A stretch of DNA of 64,000 bases from Epichloe hybrida (lineage: Eukaryota; Ascomycota; Sordariomycetes; Hypocreales; Clavicipitaceae), in NCBI GenBank assembly GCA_019022495.1, contig JAFEKR010000007.1:1860001-1924000 (forward strand), written 5' to 3'. The notes under the pieces were generated by a model. That model did not search any database. It was not told the origin of the DNA and worked only from the letters and a program-made list of their open reading frames with translations. Position numbers and translations under genes: made by a program. Positions 10,386 to 22,205 of the stretch are shown here, in pieces; position 1 is the first letter of the stretch, and each line of letters opens with the position of its first letter.

Positions 10386-12868
10386 TGTCTGCTCGTCCCC
10401 TTTATTTTTCGTCCCCACCAATTCTATCCGTACCATAATAATCTGTACATGTACATGCCTCGATCTCAGCATGGTCGTCTGGTCGCCTTTTCGAGGCGAT
10501 AATAGTTCACCTGACTGGCTTCGACCGTGGTCGTCTTTGGCCCAGCCATTTCCAAGCCACGAAGCATGACGACGGCCCAAAGACCGAAGGTGTTTGCTGA
10601 ATGAAAGCCAAAAAAAAAAGGCCTATTAGCCCTCGCTTGGCCTACTTGGGACTTGTTGCTTGGCGTGGCCCTTTCGTGGAACCATTCAAGTCGCTGCTTT
10701 GGAACTGCGGTCGTAGAAATGACGATTCTGTGACGGGATCTCTGTCCTTTTCTTCTTTTTTTTTTTTTGTAGTAGCACTCAACGTTGTAACATGTACGGA
10801 TCCGTATGCAAATCATATTTATCAACAGTTATGGACATGGGCGGGAAGGCGCGATGTTACGGAGTACTCCGTACGGGGGTAGTTTAGTCCGTGTTCCAGC
10901 TCTGTTACTCCGTCTCCGTATGTATGTACGGACTACACTTGCCCCTTCTGCCCCTTGGCACGGCTTGCCTACGCCCAGTCAAACCGCTCGGGGGCGGCTT
11001 TGTCTGCATGTACATGTACATGTACGGAGCACGGAGTACAGTGGGTGGGTGAGTGGGCTGTACATTGTACCGAATCCAGGCCAGGCTTCCACAGGGTCCT
11101 TTTAGTTCCCGTCTTGGCGCAATAGTCATTCGATATGAACCGTACGGAGGAGTAATGAATACACACACGGAGTACTCCGTACTCCGTAGATTTAGAATGG
11201 TGACGAAGTCAGGGGGGTCATTATCAAGGACCGCGTCGTTCCATGCACATGAGCATGATTGTTTCGAATCGAACCATGTGCCATGCCACCGTTATGCTAG
11301 ATTTAAACATTGCACGTAGCTTGATTGAAATGTTAAAATGACTGCGTCTTTCAACCAAGACACAACTAGTGCAGCAAGTCCAGTCCAGTCTAGCACTTTG
11401 TCAATAAAGAGAGTCATCCAGGGACAGAAGCAAGTCAAACAAGTTGAAGGCGGGCAATGTTGCAACCGACCCATCCGAAAAAGGGGCAGGTGGCAGGTGG
11501 GGCCCGCTTGCTGACAACTGGAATGTGAAGGAGCTTCCGGAAACCGTCAAACTCTGAAACATGATCGACGAATGACGAATGATGAATGACGAATGCTCTG
11601 CTCCACAGAGAATGCATAAATTGGGGACAGAAACTCTACATGTACATTCAGCCTCGGCAATAGTGCGAAGAATCCCCCCACCCCCTTGAACCAAGTTCAG
11701 ATGGATTCATCCAGCTCGGCAGATGTTTTGGGGAGACGAACGTTCACATTTCGCTAGCAACTCCTTTTATTAGCGAGCGCAGCACACAGTACAACATCCA
11801 AGCACCCAAGGCATCAAGGCAACAAGGTCACTAGTTTCTGAGGGGAGGGGGCGCCAACTGGTTAATCGCGCGCGAGTCCCAGGCAACTCGTGGCTTGTTG
11901 ATTTGCATCGAGCAAATGTGGTTCTTCATGGCACTGACCCAGGGCGCTTGGGACTGCCGGGAGGCTCGGGTAATGAATGGTCTGCATCGTCTGATTCCCC
12001 GGCGAACCGGACCAACCACGAACACGAAGAGCACCAAGGGGGATGACATGGGAGTCATCCATAGTACATATGTAGTATGTATTATTACGAGGTGCCATCT
12101 GATGGGTCGCCAAGGTTCGTAATGGTGTGCATGCAATCAATGCCTGGCCTGTGACAAGTGGGCGGCAAATCTCCATGTCTTGAGGCTTGAGCACTTGTAC
12201 GGACGTACATACGGATCCGTAGTACGGAGTAATAATGGACACTCCGTCATGCAATGCCTTTCCTTCCTTTTGCTTCCTTGCCGCTTCCGCTTCCTCTTTG
12301 CTCACTCCTTCTCTCAATCGCAATCGGCCTGGTCATTTGCGCGTTGCTGACGCATGCGAGCGTCGACTACATACTTCGCCTACCCCCGGACTCGTCCTCT
12401 CTTTCCCTGTTTGTTTCCCTCTTTCCCTCTTTCCCTCTTTCCCTCTTTCCCCATCACGTACGGATTACATGCGCGCGTTTGGCCACTGCGAGCTCCGCAT
12501 CCGGCCCACGTGCTTGCCACTCTTTACATACACGTAGCTCTTTAGTAGAGGCCACGCTACAGATAACATAGCAGCACCACCCGTCGGGAGTCGTCGGGAG
12601 CAGCTTCGATCCTCGATCCTCGCTATTTTATTTTGTCTGTTTCATTGGGGCGTTTTGCATAATTTGGGTCTCCCCCCCCTCCCCCCCGGCCCTGTCCCCG
12701 GCCCTGCGCCAATTTAGGACTTGGGACTTAGGATTTAGGATTTTGTCGTTGCACGCGACAAAGGAGCACAATTGCCAAGAGCCGACATCAACCTCCATTG
12801 CTCCTGCGTCTTCTCACCTGACGAAGCTACCATTGTCGAGCATCCCCATCCAAACCGGCCTGCGCATC
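10386..12868. other. 2.5 kb gene-free spacer rich in short palindromes
   Basis: No ORF with family resemblance was found on either strand. The segment is studded with ACGGAGTACTCCGT-type palindromes and TGTACATG runs, and with pyrimidine stretches near 12395-12450. It presumably contains the promoter of the glycosyltransferase starting at 12869. Confidence 0.6.
10857..11190. repeat. Cluster of ACGGAGTACTCCGT palindromes
   Basis: A perfect 14-bp palindrome occurs at 10859-10872 and again at 11167-11180. Partial copies (CACGGAGTA, CCGTACGGAG, TACTCCGTA) lie between and beside them. The same core recurs at 12211-12231, 18821-18843 and 48821-48829, always in gene-free DNA. The role is unknown. 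Confidence 0.75.
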
Positions 12869-14474
12869 ATGGTCCGCTTTCTGGACAAAGAGCCTTGGTC
12901 CTCACCACCGATGCTTGGCAGAATGTCATCACGACTTTTCTCGAGGAGGCCGCTTCTCTCCCTCTGTCTACTTTCAGTTACGGCTTTTTTTCTACTCACC
13001 ACGAGGAACACGGGACAGTTCTGTGAAGACGGGAGCTATTGCGATATTTCCCGGTTAGGCAAAAAGTTGCCCAATTTTGGAAACGAAGCTACTGAAAACT
13101 TGACCGCCAGCGACAAGACTCACAATGGCAGACCGGATGTTGCATCTGGCCCCGGAGCAGTCACACCCGACGAATGCGTCAACTTTCCCAATACATCCAG
13201 TATTTTGACTATAATGAAGACCGGAGCCTCCGAGGCCTACGCCAGGATTCCTACGCAGCTGATGACGACGCTCAAGTGCCTGCCCGACTTCATCTTCTTC
13301 GGTGACATGAAGCAGAAAATTGCGGGCTATACGATTCACGACAGTCTTGAAACGGTTCTGGACGAGGTCAAGCAAACAAACAAGGACTTTGAGCTGTATC
13401 ACCGGCAGAAGAAGTGCCCCGTCGACCAAGGAGAATGCAACAAGTTCCACGATACTGGCAGCCAAGGATGGAATTTGGACAAGTATAAGAATACCCACAT
13501 GGCCGAGAAGGTTTACAAGATGCGACCTGACTACGACTGGTACTTCTTCGTGGACGCCGATACCTATATCGTGTATCCCACCTTGATTGAATGGTTGAAA
13601 CACCTGGACCCCAGCAAATTGCACTACATTGGAAGTGTCGCATATCTGGGCGATCTCCCCTTTGGACATGGAGGAAGCGGTTACCTCGTCTCCAAAGCCA
13701 CTATGCATGCCATGTTCCACGAAAAAGAGGGTGTCGCGAACAAGTATGACGAAGCAGTTCAGCATACTTGCTGTGGTGATGCTATGTGGGCACAGGTGCT
13801 CAAAGATGAGATTGGAGTCGGAGTGGTCAATGCAGTGAGTGTCATTGGGATTTTGAAAGCAACTGGTGTGTTTGACGAGGGCAGAAACAAAAATTGCTAA
13901 CAGACGACAGTGGCCTGTGATTAACGGCGAAAAACCCCATACCCTCCCGTACGCCGAGGACGAGTGGTGTCAGCCCATCGCCACCTTGCACCACGTTGTG
14001 GCCGAGGAGATCTCTGATTTATACGCTCTTGATAAAGAGCGTAAGTTTGCCCGGCCTTTACGCATCAAGGAACTGTATCACAAATTCCTGGCCCCACACC
14101 TGGTAGACGCCCGACCGGACTGGGACAACCTGAGCGACGACGTGCTCTACCTGAACACCTCAATAGCAAAATATGACGAACACTTGGTGAATCGGGCCAA
14201 GAAGGACGGCTTGTCCGATAAAGAAGCCGTGGCCTACAAGAGCTTCGACGATTGCAGGAATGCCTGCCTGAGCCTTGACAACTGCTTCCAGTTTCGCTTC
14301 CAAAACAATATCTGCTCGTTATCTTACAAGATCAGACACGGCAGGCCCACCCAGAAGGATGATGACGACTCCAAGCGATATATGAGCGGATGGAACGTCA
14401 AGAAGATTAACGAATGGGTCGAGAAACAAGGGGACTGTGGGAAGACGTTCAAGTGGTCCGTCAAAGATCATTGA
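12869..14474 (+). CDS. Type II membrane glycosyltransferase (GT31/Fringe-like) with PAN/apple-like C-terminus
   Basis: Exons are 12869-13834 and 13911-14474 (76-bp intron, GTGAGT...GACAG), giving 509 aa. ATG 12869 starts MVRFLDKEPWSS; an uncleaved signal anchor (PLLSLCLLSVTAFFLLTT, about residues 30-50) follows, so the enzyme probably sits in the Golgi lumen. The luminal part opens with SSILTIMKTGASEAYARIPT and FIFFGDMKQKIAGYTIHDSL. It contains DYDWYFFVDADTYIVYP near residue 225, whose D-A-D is the metal/nucleotide-sugar binding triad, and FGHGGSGYLVSKATM, a usual acceptor-loop motif of Fringe-type enzymes. Near residues 425-455 four cysteines in DDCRNACLSLDNCFQFRF...C resemble a PAN/apple fold. 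Sugar and acceptor cannot be deduced. A longer in-frame opening upstream lacks an ATG. Confidence 0.85.
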
Positions 14475-16331
14475 AATTGAAGCATTGCTATCGCCTCATT
14501 CTGGTTCCGTTGCTTTTTAGCAACACAATCTTGAGAGTCGAGCGAATCCAGTGGAGGGGCGATCGCGGGACCTTTGCCTTGAAACTCGACGCCTCACTCG
14601 TCAAGCCAGCGATACGCGCTGAACACCGATAAATCGGCTTTGGATAAATGGCATTTCAACAGGGGGAAAATCACCTTTAGACATGTTGAAAAGGACGATT
14701 AAAAATGAAGACTTTGGATACATAACGAAACCTGACCTCAACTGACTCAAGTCAAGATGGAACTGAAATACTCGACTCCATGCTTGGGAGGGAGAAGGAC
14801 AGAGGCGGGCTTTCCTCTCAAGTATATGGTGGGGGCTTTCTTTTTTTTTTTTTTTGGACAGCAATGACGAGGTGGAATATAAATAGACATTGGAATAAAA
14901 AAAAAACCTGTATATACCCATTGCCACGGCACGAGGAGGCATGCAAGGGACATGTTGACCCTATGCGATGAAACCACTAGCAGCGCTTACTGTACGCAAT
15001 TATAGGGGCTTCCTTGGAACGGTTCTGTATCAGTAATAGTATGTGTCCTATGAAGAGTGGATTCGATAGGAGACCAAAATGTGAGAATTTGCACGAGTTC
15101 AATGGTGCTAGACACTGATGATGACAGATTTGCGAGAAAAGAAAAAAATTGCTGGGAATGAGAATGGTGCCACGTGGTTGTGGGACGACGGCATCGCGTC
15201 AGCCCGCGCGGCAGATGGAGGCGAAAACGATACGGAGCAGAACTAGTAGGGAACACGGCATGGGCCTTTCTTGATAGACGTGATGAATGTACGGAAGGAT
15301 AGTTGGCAGCTAGACGGGAACAACTCGGGGGTTAAGTAATATAGTACACCGAGGCCAAGACGCGACGTAGATTGTTGGACATCTTGAAGGGTGAATGTTT
15401 ATCCTGGCTAGTAGGTGTAGCTAGTGTTTATTGGTGCAGAAACAAGCCCTGGCGGGGAAAAGGGGACGGAGAGAGAAATGAATATTGTCTAGCCGTAGCC
15501 TCATACCTATATTCGTCTTATATCATCACAAGTCTAGTCTGAGAAGATGGGCTTTGTCGTAGTAATGGGCCATGGTGGACGCGCATTAAGAGAATTGCTA
15601 TTTATAAAAGTAAAAGAAAGGGTGTTTTCTAGTATAAAATTTATTACTAGATGAACTGCCTTTTCTGATGGAAATTTGTCCAAGGAAATCGTATAATTTT
15701 TCAGGGCCTTTTAGTAGGAAAAAAAGAACATCAAAGATCATTAGCCTGGGGATTAGAAAGACATTCGGTCAATCCGTGTCTACATTCCCTCCAAATAGGC
15801 TTGCCTGCTCTTTTTCCTCCGTAGGCTCATTGTTCGGGGTTGTTGGCCCCGGCTTGCCACCTGGTGGGACGGGCATGATTGTCGCCTCAGGAACTGGCGG
15901 GAGAAAAGGGGAAAAGAGGAATAGTAGGCGGGCAGATCTCGACACCGGTGACGGTTTAGCTTGAGACAAAGTGGTTTCTTTCCCGCAAAGGCAAGCCCGC
16001 GGGGATGATGAGAGGAACGGGGACGATGGTGCCGGTAGGGACGAGGACCTCGCGAGTCGCGAGGCAGCGGTCAGCCAGCTGGATGTGGAGCTGCTGTCCT
16101 CAATGTAGAAAACGCGATCCTGGCAGTTCCATGGAAGCCGCTATGCAGACATTAATTCTACCGCGTTGGCAGTAGCAACAACATCCACAAGGCACAGCCT
16201 GATCTTGATTGAATTTCCATCCCGCTCGGAATGGGCTGCAAGGCCCAGATTTCGGCTTCCAACTGCGCGGATTTTGGCACTAAACACTTTGGTTATTTTG
16301 TAAAGTCAACATATACAACCTGCAGCCTTCA
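14475..16331. other. Intergenic region with a possible gene fragment on the minus strand
   Basis: The first 1.1 kb is low-information, AT-leaning DNA with A/T runs. Between about 16130 and 15769 the minus strand has stretches that look coding in more than one frame, for example IQLADRCLATREVLVPTGTI, and an open tail ending ASLFGGNVDTD at 15769. I recognise no family and see no start codon, so I treat this as a possible decayed fragment only. Confidence 0.35.
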
Positions 16332-17814
16332 TCACGAAGAACTAGAATAGCATTCCGCAGGGATGTCGGCGCTCTCCAATATTTCCGAGCCACTCATGAA
16401 ATCAACGTGTGGCATGTCATAAGGATAACAGGTGCCATAGCGGCCGTCGACATCGTCGTGAGAAAAAAGGGCGAGTGTCTGTAAGAAAGTGGATTCGGCG
16501 GAATCCTCGTATCCGTTGAAAAAGTGAATGTGGAAGCGAGCGCCGACATATCGGCGCAGGAAATACTCAAAGAATTTCGCGTGAAGTGGTGCGACTTCTC
16601 CCCCATCCTCATAGCGATCTAGCTGTCCGGAAGACTCATGAATTGTTGGGAGGAGGCTGCGCAGGCTGCTGCACTCAAAGTCAAGCGTATGATTGTCTGT
16701 AGGAGGGCTTGCAGCAAGGGACGGCCCCTTGACCTTGATGGGCGCAAAGTCCCCGGAAAGGACGATGGGAGCCTTTCCATTCGGTGGCGTGACCTCATTT
16801 TCCGTCAGGTCAACATGTTGCCCCTCAATAGAGTCAACAAGCTGTTCCTGCACCCAATACATCTTGATCAACTCCCAGACAACGAGGTGGGCATCGGAGT
16901 GACTCCCGCCGTCCACTAGACGAAGGGGGCAACCATTTGGGCCAGTATTGGGGCCAGCACAGGTCATGGCCCTGCCATGACCCATTTCAAATAGTTGCGC
17001 CATGGCATTCCTAGCCTCTGTATCGGAGAGGATGTTCTTCAGCAACCACTGGCCCAAGAAACCAAAGATGGGTGTTTCTTGCTCCGGCGTTGTGATAGTC
17101 CGGAAGACTGCGAACTTCTGAATGAAGCTCCGCTGATGCTGAGAGAAGTACAAGGCATCGATGAGAGACTGTAGCTCTGCATCATTGCTCTCCTTGGCCG
17201 CACGCAGCGGCTCCTGGTAGATGCCAGCCAGTGCCGCACTAGCTATCAGGCTTCGGTAAGTGGCCATCCAGAGACCTTTCCTCCATTCTGGCATGCGGTC
17301 AGGATCCTCCGGGGCCCCATCTGGATACTTTCCCTGCATGTCTCTGGGCAGTCTCAAGTCATCAGAAAGTGAAAAACACTCCATTGAGCGTGCAAGGCGC
17401 TGAAGGTCCCAAATGGCATTGAGCTCTGACGGGCTGGGCATGGACCTTCTGCCACTCAGCTCGTCGAGCTCCATGGCCTTGGGAGGCAGCTCATCGCGCC
17501 CCTCTGCATCTAGGACAAGTTGCGCTGCTCGGACCTGACGCTCGGGTTCGACGCTCGGGTTAGCAAGTCTTGAATCCGCGTGGGCACAGACAGGGCTGGC
17601 TACTCACAGCAATCAATGCTTCGTCGGCGCACGGTAGGTCCCGAAGCCAAAAGCGCCACACTAACCGGGCCCCGGCATCGTTGGCTCGCCATACATCAGA
17701 CACGTGTCGGCAGGTCAACCCCAAGGCCCAGGCATCCTGGAAAGAGTCGCATTGCTCAAGAATGTGAAGAATGAGCTCCGGTGGCCCGGACCTGACAAAG
17801 AAGCGGCTGCTCAT
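16332..17814 (-). CDS. F-box domain protein of unknown target
   Basis: F-box proteins are the substrate-recognition arms of SCF ubiquitin ligases. Exons are 17608-17814 and 16332-17534, with a 73-bp phase-0 intron (GTGAGT donor, TTGCTAAC branch, GTCAG acceptor); the product is 469 aa. The F-box lies at residues about 10-45: PPELILHILEQCDSFQDAWA followed by LGLTCRHVSDVWRAN, with the usual Pro-Glu-Leu-Ile start and Leu-x-x-Thr-Cys-Arg middle. The remaining 400 residues have no recognised repeats. They carry family-like segments such as NAIWDLQRLARSMECFSL and FEYFLRRYVGARFHIHFF and look like the large group of fungal proteins that have only an N-terminal F-box. Nothing in the neighbourhood suggests a substrate. 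The gene model is well supported, the biological role is not. Confidence 0.8.
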
Positions 17815-18342
17815 GGAGAGTTGTTGTCTGTCTGGGGTGCGACGTGATGGATGAAAAATGAAAATTGACCGCCAAGATTGTGAAGTCGACGATAAGGCTA
17901 CTTGCATATTACATGGAGCACAACAATGCACAAAAGACGTGCTGACTAAATATTCACACTACATTGTACGTAGCTACGGATTATTAGAGGCAGGCCAACA
18001 AATGCCTGCAATTGTAGGCATAAAAATATTCCAAGTGGGGCGGGTAGGCGCAAGGGGCTATTTTGTGCTTGTTGCCCTTTCCCTGATAATTACTGATAAT
18101 TACATACAAAGAAACCTCGCAGGGTTCATTTTCGTCGTTGAGGGCGAAGACTTTTGCCGACTTCACGTAATAATACGAGGCTGACAGAAATAACCTTCCC
18201 TGCCGGCACCCGCGGCGGAAATTCGGCGGAAGTTCAGGCCTGGTCTTCCGCATCTGCGGGAGCATCACTCAAAAAGCATGAAAAGGTGGTGAAAGCATTC
18301 AAATAGGAATGGGTTGTTTTCGTACCCTAATCCGTAGACACC

Positions 18343-18525
18343 CTAGCTGTTGCCGACGCCGACCGAACAGTCCGAGACGCAAGGACCGCAAGCAGGCTCA
18401 GGCTCAGGCTCGGCGGACATCAAGCCCAGACTTGACCCCTGAGGCAAGTCGGCACTAGGCAAGACTTGTACTAGGTCCGACCCACAGAGTAGGCTAGACA
18501 GGATAATGAAGACAGATGCACCCAT
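18343..18525 (-). CDS. Possible small secreted peptide (60 aa), weak
   Basis: An ATG-initiated 60-codon ORF begins MGASVFIILSSLLCGSDL, which could be a signal peptide. It ends in a short Pro/Glu repeat (EPEPEP) followed by three cysteines (CGPCVSDC). The size and Cys content fit a small secreted fungal peptide, but an ORF of this length arises easily by chance and no homologue is recalled. Confidence 0.2.
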   Translation of the reverse strand: MGASVFIILSSLLCGSDLVQVLPSADLPQGSSLGLMSAEPEPEPACGPCVSDCSVGVGNS

Positions 18526-19188
18526 TGGAAATTACACCTGATGTCATGTGCCCAAGGACGGATGGACTTCCCAGGGGTTCAGGCATGAAACACCCTTGCT
18601 TGCGGCGCCTGATCCGTTGTACATTGGATGTCACCTTTTTCCCTTTCTGGCCGGCGGATTGACATGACGGTCATTTTCCTAATACTATGGAGGGCGTTTT
18701 ATTCGCTGGCTGGTGGTCATCCACATCCAGTTTGCATGATTGTACCGGAAAATAGAAGTAAAGGTTGTTAACAATCCCATTCCATCCCCATCTCATCCAA
18801 CCAATGCCCCAGATAATACATACTCCGTAGTCCGTACTCCGTACTAGTAATAATACTAGCCCACACCACGTCCACATCCACGTCCACATCCACGTCCCCA
18901 TCGGATCCGTCCGGTCTCGATGGTATTACATATGTAGTGCTCCGCAAATCGTGTCCTAATCCCTTGCTTCAATCAGTCGAATCGAAATGAACAAATCTCA
19001 TCGACCCGTTTCCATCATGTCCCTGAAATTGCGGCCCGTCTGGCAAAAAGCGCCGCGCCGTCCAGAGAGGACCCAGGGGGGGTGGAACTGGCAGATTCTT
19101 GTTCTGTGCATAATTACAATGAAATCAATCTAGGCCACATGAAATAAAAAAAAGGGTGCATCGCTGTGAGAACATGACAGCACCATCT

Positions 19189-19248
19189 CATCAGAATATG
19201 CACCAGAATATGCACCAGAATATGCATCAGAACATGCACCAGAACATG
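19189..19248. repeat. 12-bp minisatellite, 5 copies
   Basis: Five tandem copies of a CAYCAGAAYATG unit run without gaps; copies 1 and 4 have CATC and the last two have AACATG. Confidence 0.9.
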
Positions 19249-19760
19249 TTGTCTGATGCTGCTGTCCTGGCCATGACTTGACGGTGCGACCCCTTTTTTT
19301 CTCTCTTTTTTTCTTCTTTTTTTCCCTCCCATCATCTTGTCTGGCACTTATTTACTTGCCTAGGACCACCCCACCCCCTTGGGTCCTCAGGATCCGCTAA
19401 TAATAAAGGGAGACACACGCCAGGGGCAACGGGACAGGAACGGCAACTGTAAAGTGCTTGCTGACTTGCCTGACTGCCGCACGCGTGCATCTTTCAAATG
19501 GGGCGACCCACCCTTTCTCTCGTTCGCGGCAAAAATGGGCAAGCCAAGCCCAAAAGGCAAGCAACAAGGCCACACAGAAGCCGCACACAAGCCGAAGCCG
19601 CACACACTTGTGTGGCCGCTGTCTTGTCAGTGTTGTCACTCACTCCGAACCAAGTCTGGTGCTTCCTGGTCTGGTGGTGCTCACTGTAATATGTACGTTC
19701 GTACGGACTACTCACCCTCACTTCGGGAGCATTCCATGTATCATGTATCTAATCTACCCC

Positions 19761-19828
19761 GTGCCAGTGCCAGTGCCAGTGCCAGTGCCAGTGCCAGTGC
19801 CAGTGCCAGTGCCAGTCCCGGTGCCAGT
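19761..19828. repeat. GTGCCA hexamer array, about 9 perfect copies plus decayed end
   Basis: Nine perfect GTGCCA units (19761-19814) are followed by two imperfect ones. The array sits 310-380 bp upstream of the start codon at 20140, probably within the promoter or 5' UTR of that gene. Confidence 0.95.
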
Positions 19829-20139
19829 CCCTTCTCTTTCTTCCTCCCTTTTCCATCCTCGCTTCTGCATCTCGCCAGTTCTTTATATCTCTTTCGCCTC
19901 TCGTTACCCCCCCCCCGGGTCTCGACGTTTGCATCTCCATCTCCCAGACTTGCACCGTTTTATATCTCTCCAGCGTTGTCGCCGTTCGATCGTGTTGCGT
20001 CGCGTCGCCTTGCCTTGCCTTGCCTTGCGTTGCTTGCCACCACCGCCCACTACTACTACATCACTTACTGCTGCTGCCCACATCGCCATCGCCCATCAAA
20101 TCAGACGGTCTATTCGACAACAACAATCTCATCATCAAA

Positions 20140-20897
20140 ATGACTGACGCTGAGCTCGATCGTGACTGGGTCCCCAGCGGACGCCGACCCTTGTCGTACG
20201 TACAATCCTGCCCACTTGCTGTGCGTGCCGATTGTCCTTTGGCCAGACGGTCCGACCTGGCCTGGGACGGCATCAGTCTGTTTATACAGGAGAGATGAAG
20301 CTCTCGCGCTTACTCTTGGGGCCACCTAGCCAGCTAACCTTTGGCTTCTCTTTTCAAGGACTGTTGCTCGCTCCTTCTCCCAAGAGCTGGTGGACATCTT
20401 CCGCATCGACAACTCAGTTTCCGATCTTGACCAGCAAGTGAATGAGAGGTTGGTGCTCCTCGCGTACCTAGCTACTGAACCCCCCTCCCTTCCGTCACAG
20501 CCCAACGTCGTATCAAAATCAGTCAGACTGACCCCCGCTTCCTGCTGCAGACGCGAAAATGTCGGCAAGACCACCCAAGAGCTTGCCGAACTCGAAGCTC
20601 GCATCCGTGACATGGAGGAACGTCTTCATCGCAACAAAGGGGAAAAGCAGCCCGCTAGGCGACCCCAAGCACCCGGTGGCCCTCCCCCACCTCCACCCAA
20701 AGACGAGCCCAACAAGTCGCGACCAGGCACCGCTCGCGCTCCTCGACAAGCACCCAGCTCTGCCAACATGCCCCCAACGCCTGGGGCCAGCGAAGGTGAC
20801 TATTTATCTCGTGACCCACGCTGACCTCGACGACTCCTCCCGCTGACTTGGTGTGTCTTTTTGTCTCCGAAAATTAGATGGTGACGCCGAACAGTAA
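20140..20897 (+). CDS. Small conserved-looking coiled-coil protein, function unknown
   Basis: Four exons, 20140-20195, 20359-20448, 20551-20795 and 20878-20897, join in frame to 136 aa; donors are GTACGT, GTTGGT and GTGACT, acceptors TCAAG, TGCAG and TTAG. The start reads MTDAELDRDWVPSGRRPLST. Residues about 20-45 (VARSFSQELVDIFRIDNSVS) are followed by a heptad-rich helix (about 45-85; KTTQELAELEARIRDMEERL), which predicts a coiled coil. A Pro-rich tail with PGGPPPPPP follows, and the protein ends GDAEQ. I cannot name the family with confidence; the size and helix would fit a small subunit of a multi-protein complex, but that is a guess. The last exon is only 20 bp, so a purely ORF-based view would miss most of this gene. 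Confidence 0.7.
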
Positions 20898-22205
20898 ACA
20901 CAATAATTACACGCCCCCTGTGCCTCTGGCGCCTCGCCAGCTACCTTGCCGCAGAGGCGGTCGATGACTCTTTAGGCTCTCGTCATGCTTTCGCAAACCA
21001 CACTCGATTGTGCCTTGTTGGTGGCAAGCTTGAATGCATGTTGCGTGGCTTGCGGAGCTTCAGTCCCTGACCTCGCCCCTGGCTGCATCAATTCTATCGG
21101 ACGACAATGTCACTTCGCCGTACTTGAACTTTATCCTCGCTTTTATTTCCCCTCGTTGCATTGGGTAGGGAGACCACGGATGCGCAAATATTATACCACT
21201 GCTCCCTGATCATTAATTGTCTTTTACTACGCTCGTCACTCACAACTGCTTTTTGACGAAACGATCCCTGGCGTTTTTTTTTTAATCTTACATACGGCAT
21301 AACGGTACCAGATTGCACACGTGCAAACTACCAGCTACACCCAAAGCCGAAGTAGTCACAACCTCGGCTTCTTACTATTATTGATCACCTTTCACTTAAC
21401 ATGAGTTGTTGTTCCCCCGACATGATCGCGCCCAGAGGACCTCGAACCCTCAGTGGGGCTGTGTTCAAACTCCGTGTGAACAACTTACGAATCGTACAAC
21501 TCTTTTTTAATATCTAGATTTGGGAAGGGGGAAAAGACGAGAATAATATGTTTTTCTTGCTGTCTTTTCTTGCAGCATGGACTTCGTAGGGAGGACTTGG
21601 GCGGCAAGGTCAACGAATGAGATGGGATACATGGCGTGAAATCAGGTTGAGTGGACGGAGAGGGCGGGCAACAAGGGCTGCCTTTTTTTTTTTTTTTTTT
21701 TTTTTGCTGACACCATGTCGATCGAGGCCAATGACTTTTCTGAACTTGTATATATCACGATGAGGCCGATGGTTGTGCTTCAATGTCCATTCCTGGCCCG
21801 AATTTTCTTGTGCCTGTCCCTATGCTGGCCTCGTTGTTTTCTGCGTTGCATTACAGTCTCTCTTTGCCGCCTGTGGTTGTGGTGAAACCGTCTTGTTCAT
21901 TTCTCTTTGAACCAGTAGTCAGTGCCCTTGTTCTAGCTCATGTTTGGGAAATGGCGCAAAGCTTATACAGCCACAAGGCATTTACAATTGTATGTTAATT
22001 GCTGCTGCATCGGCACTTGTATATGCAAAGCTAATACCTAACTAGTAACCGGGGGGCTCCCGCGCACTTCTGATTTCGGCGCCGCCAGGCAGGCAGCCAG
22101 CCAACAAACCGACCATATTCTGACTAACTAGCTGACTACTTCAATAGTAGGTGGGCAAGAAAATTATCAGAAAAAAAAATGTATACGTCATGATTCCTTT
22201 TTTTT
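20898..22205. other. Convergent intergenic region, no gene seen
   Basis: This is the 3' flank of the coiled-coil gene and of the aspartic protease. It contains a 22-base T run at about 21683-21705 and several short T/A runs. No coding signal was found on either strand. Confidence 0.6.

Larger units (their letters stand above)
17815..20139. other. 2.3 kb gene-poor spacer with minisatellites
   Basis: This holds the promoter of the F-box gene (left) and of the coiled-coil gene (right). It contains TACTCCGTA copies (18821-18843), a 12-bp repeat (19189-19248) and a GTGCCA hexamer array (19761-19828). Long overlapping ORFs near 19379-20147 are driven by the hexamer repeat and lack a coding signature. 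Confidence 0.55.

Noticed and set aside
12235..12571. Three overlapping plus-strand ORFs of 63-105 codons
   Set aside because: They are translations of a TTTCCCTC-type pyrimidine tract in three frames, typical of promoter DNA.
19379..20147. Two long overlapping plus-strand ORFs of 229-254 codons
   Set aside because: Their length is due to the GTGCCA hexamer array and CT-rich DNA; the products are repeats and low complexity, and they overlap the start of a better-supported gene.
21425..21480. Possible tRNA remnant on the minus strand (GGGTTCGAGGTCC)
   Set aside because: Only the T-arm-like string is present; the expected 5' acceptor partner is missing upstream, so no cloverleaf forms.
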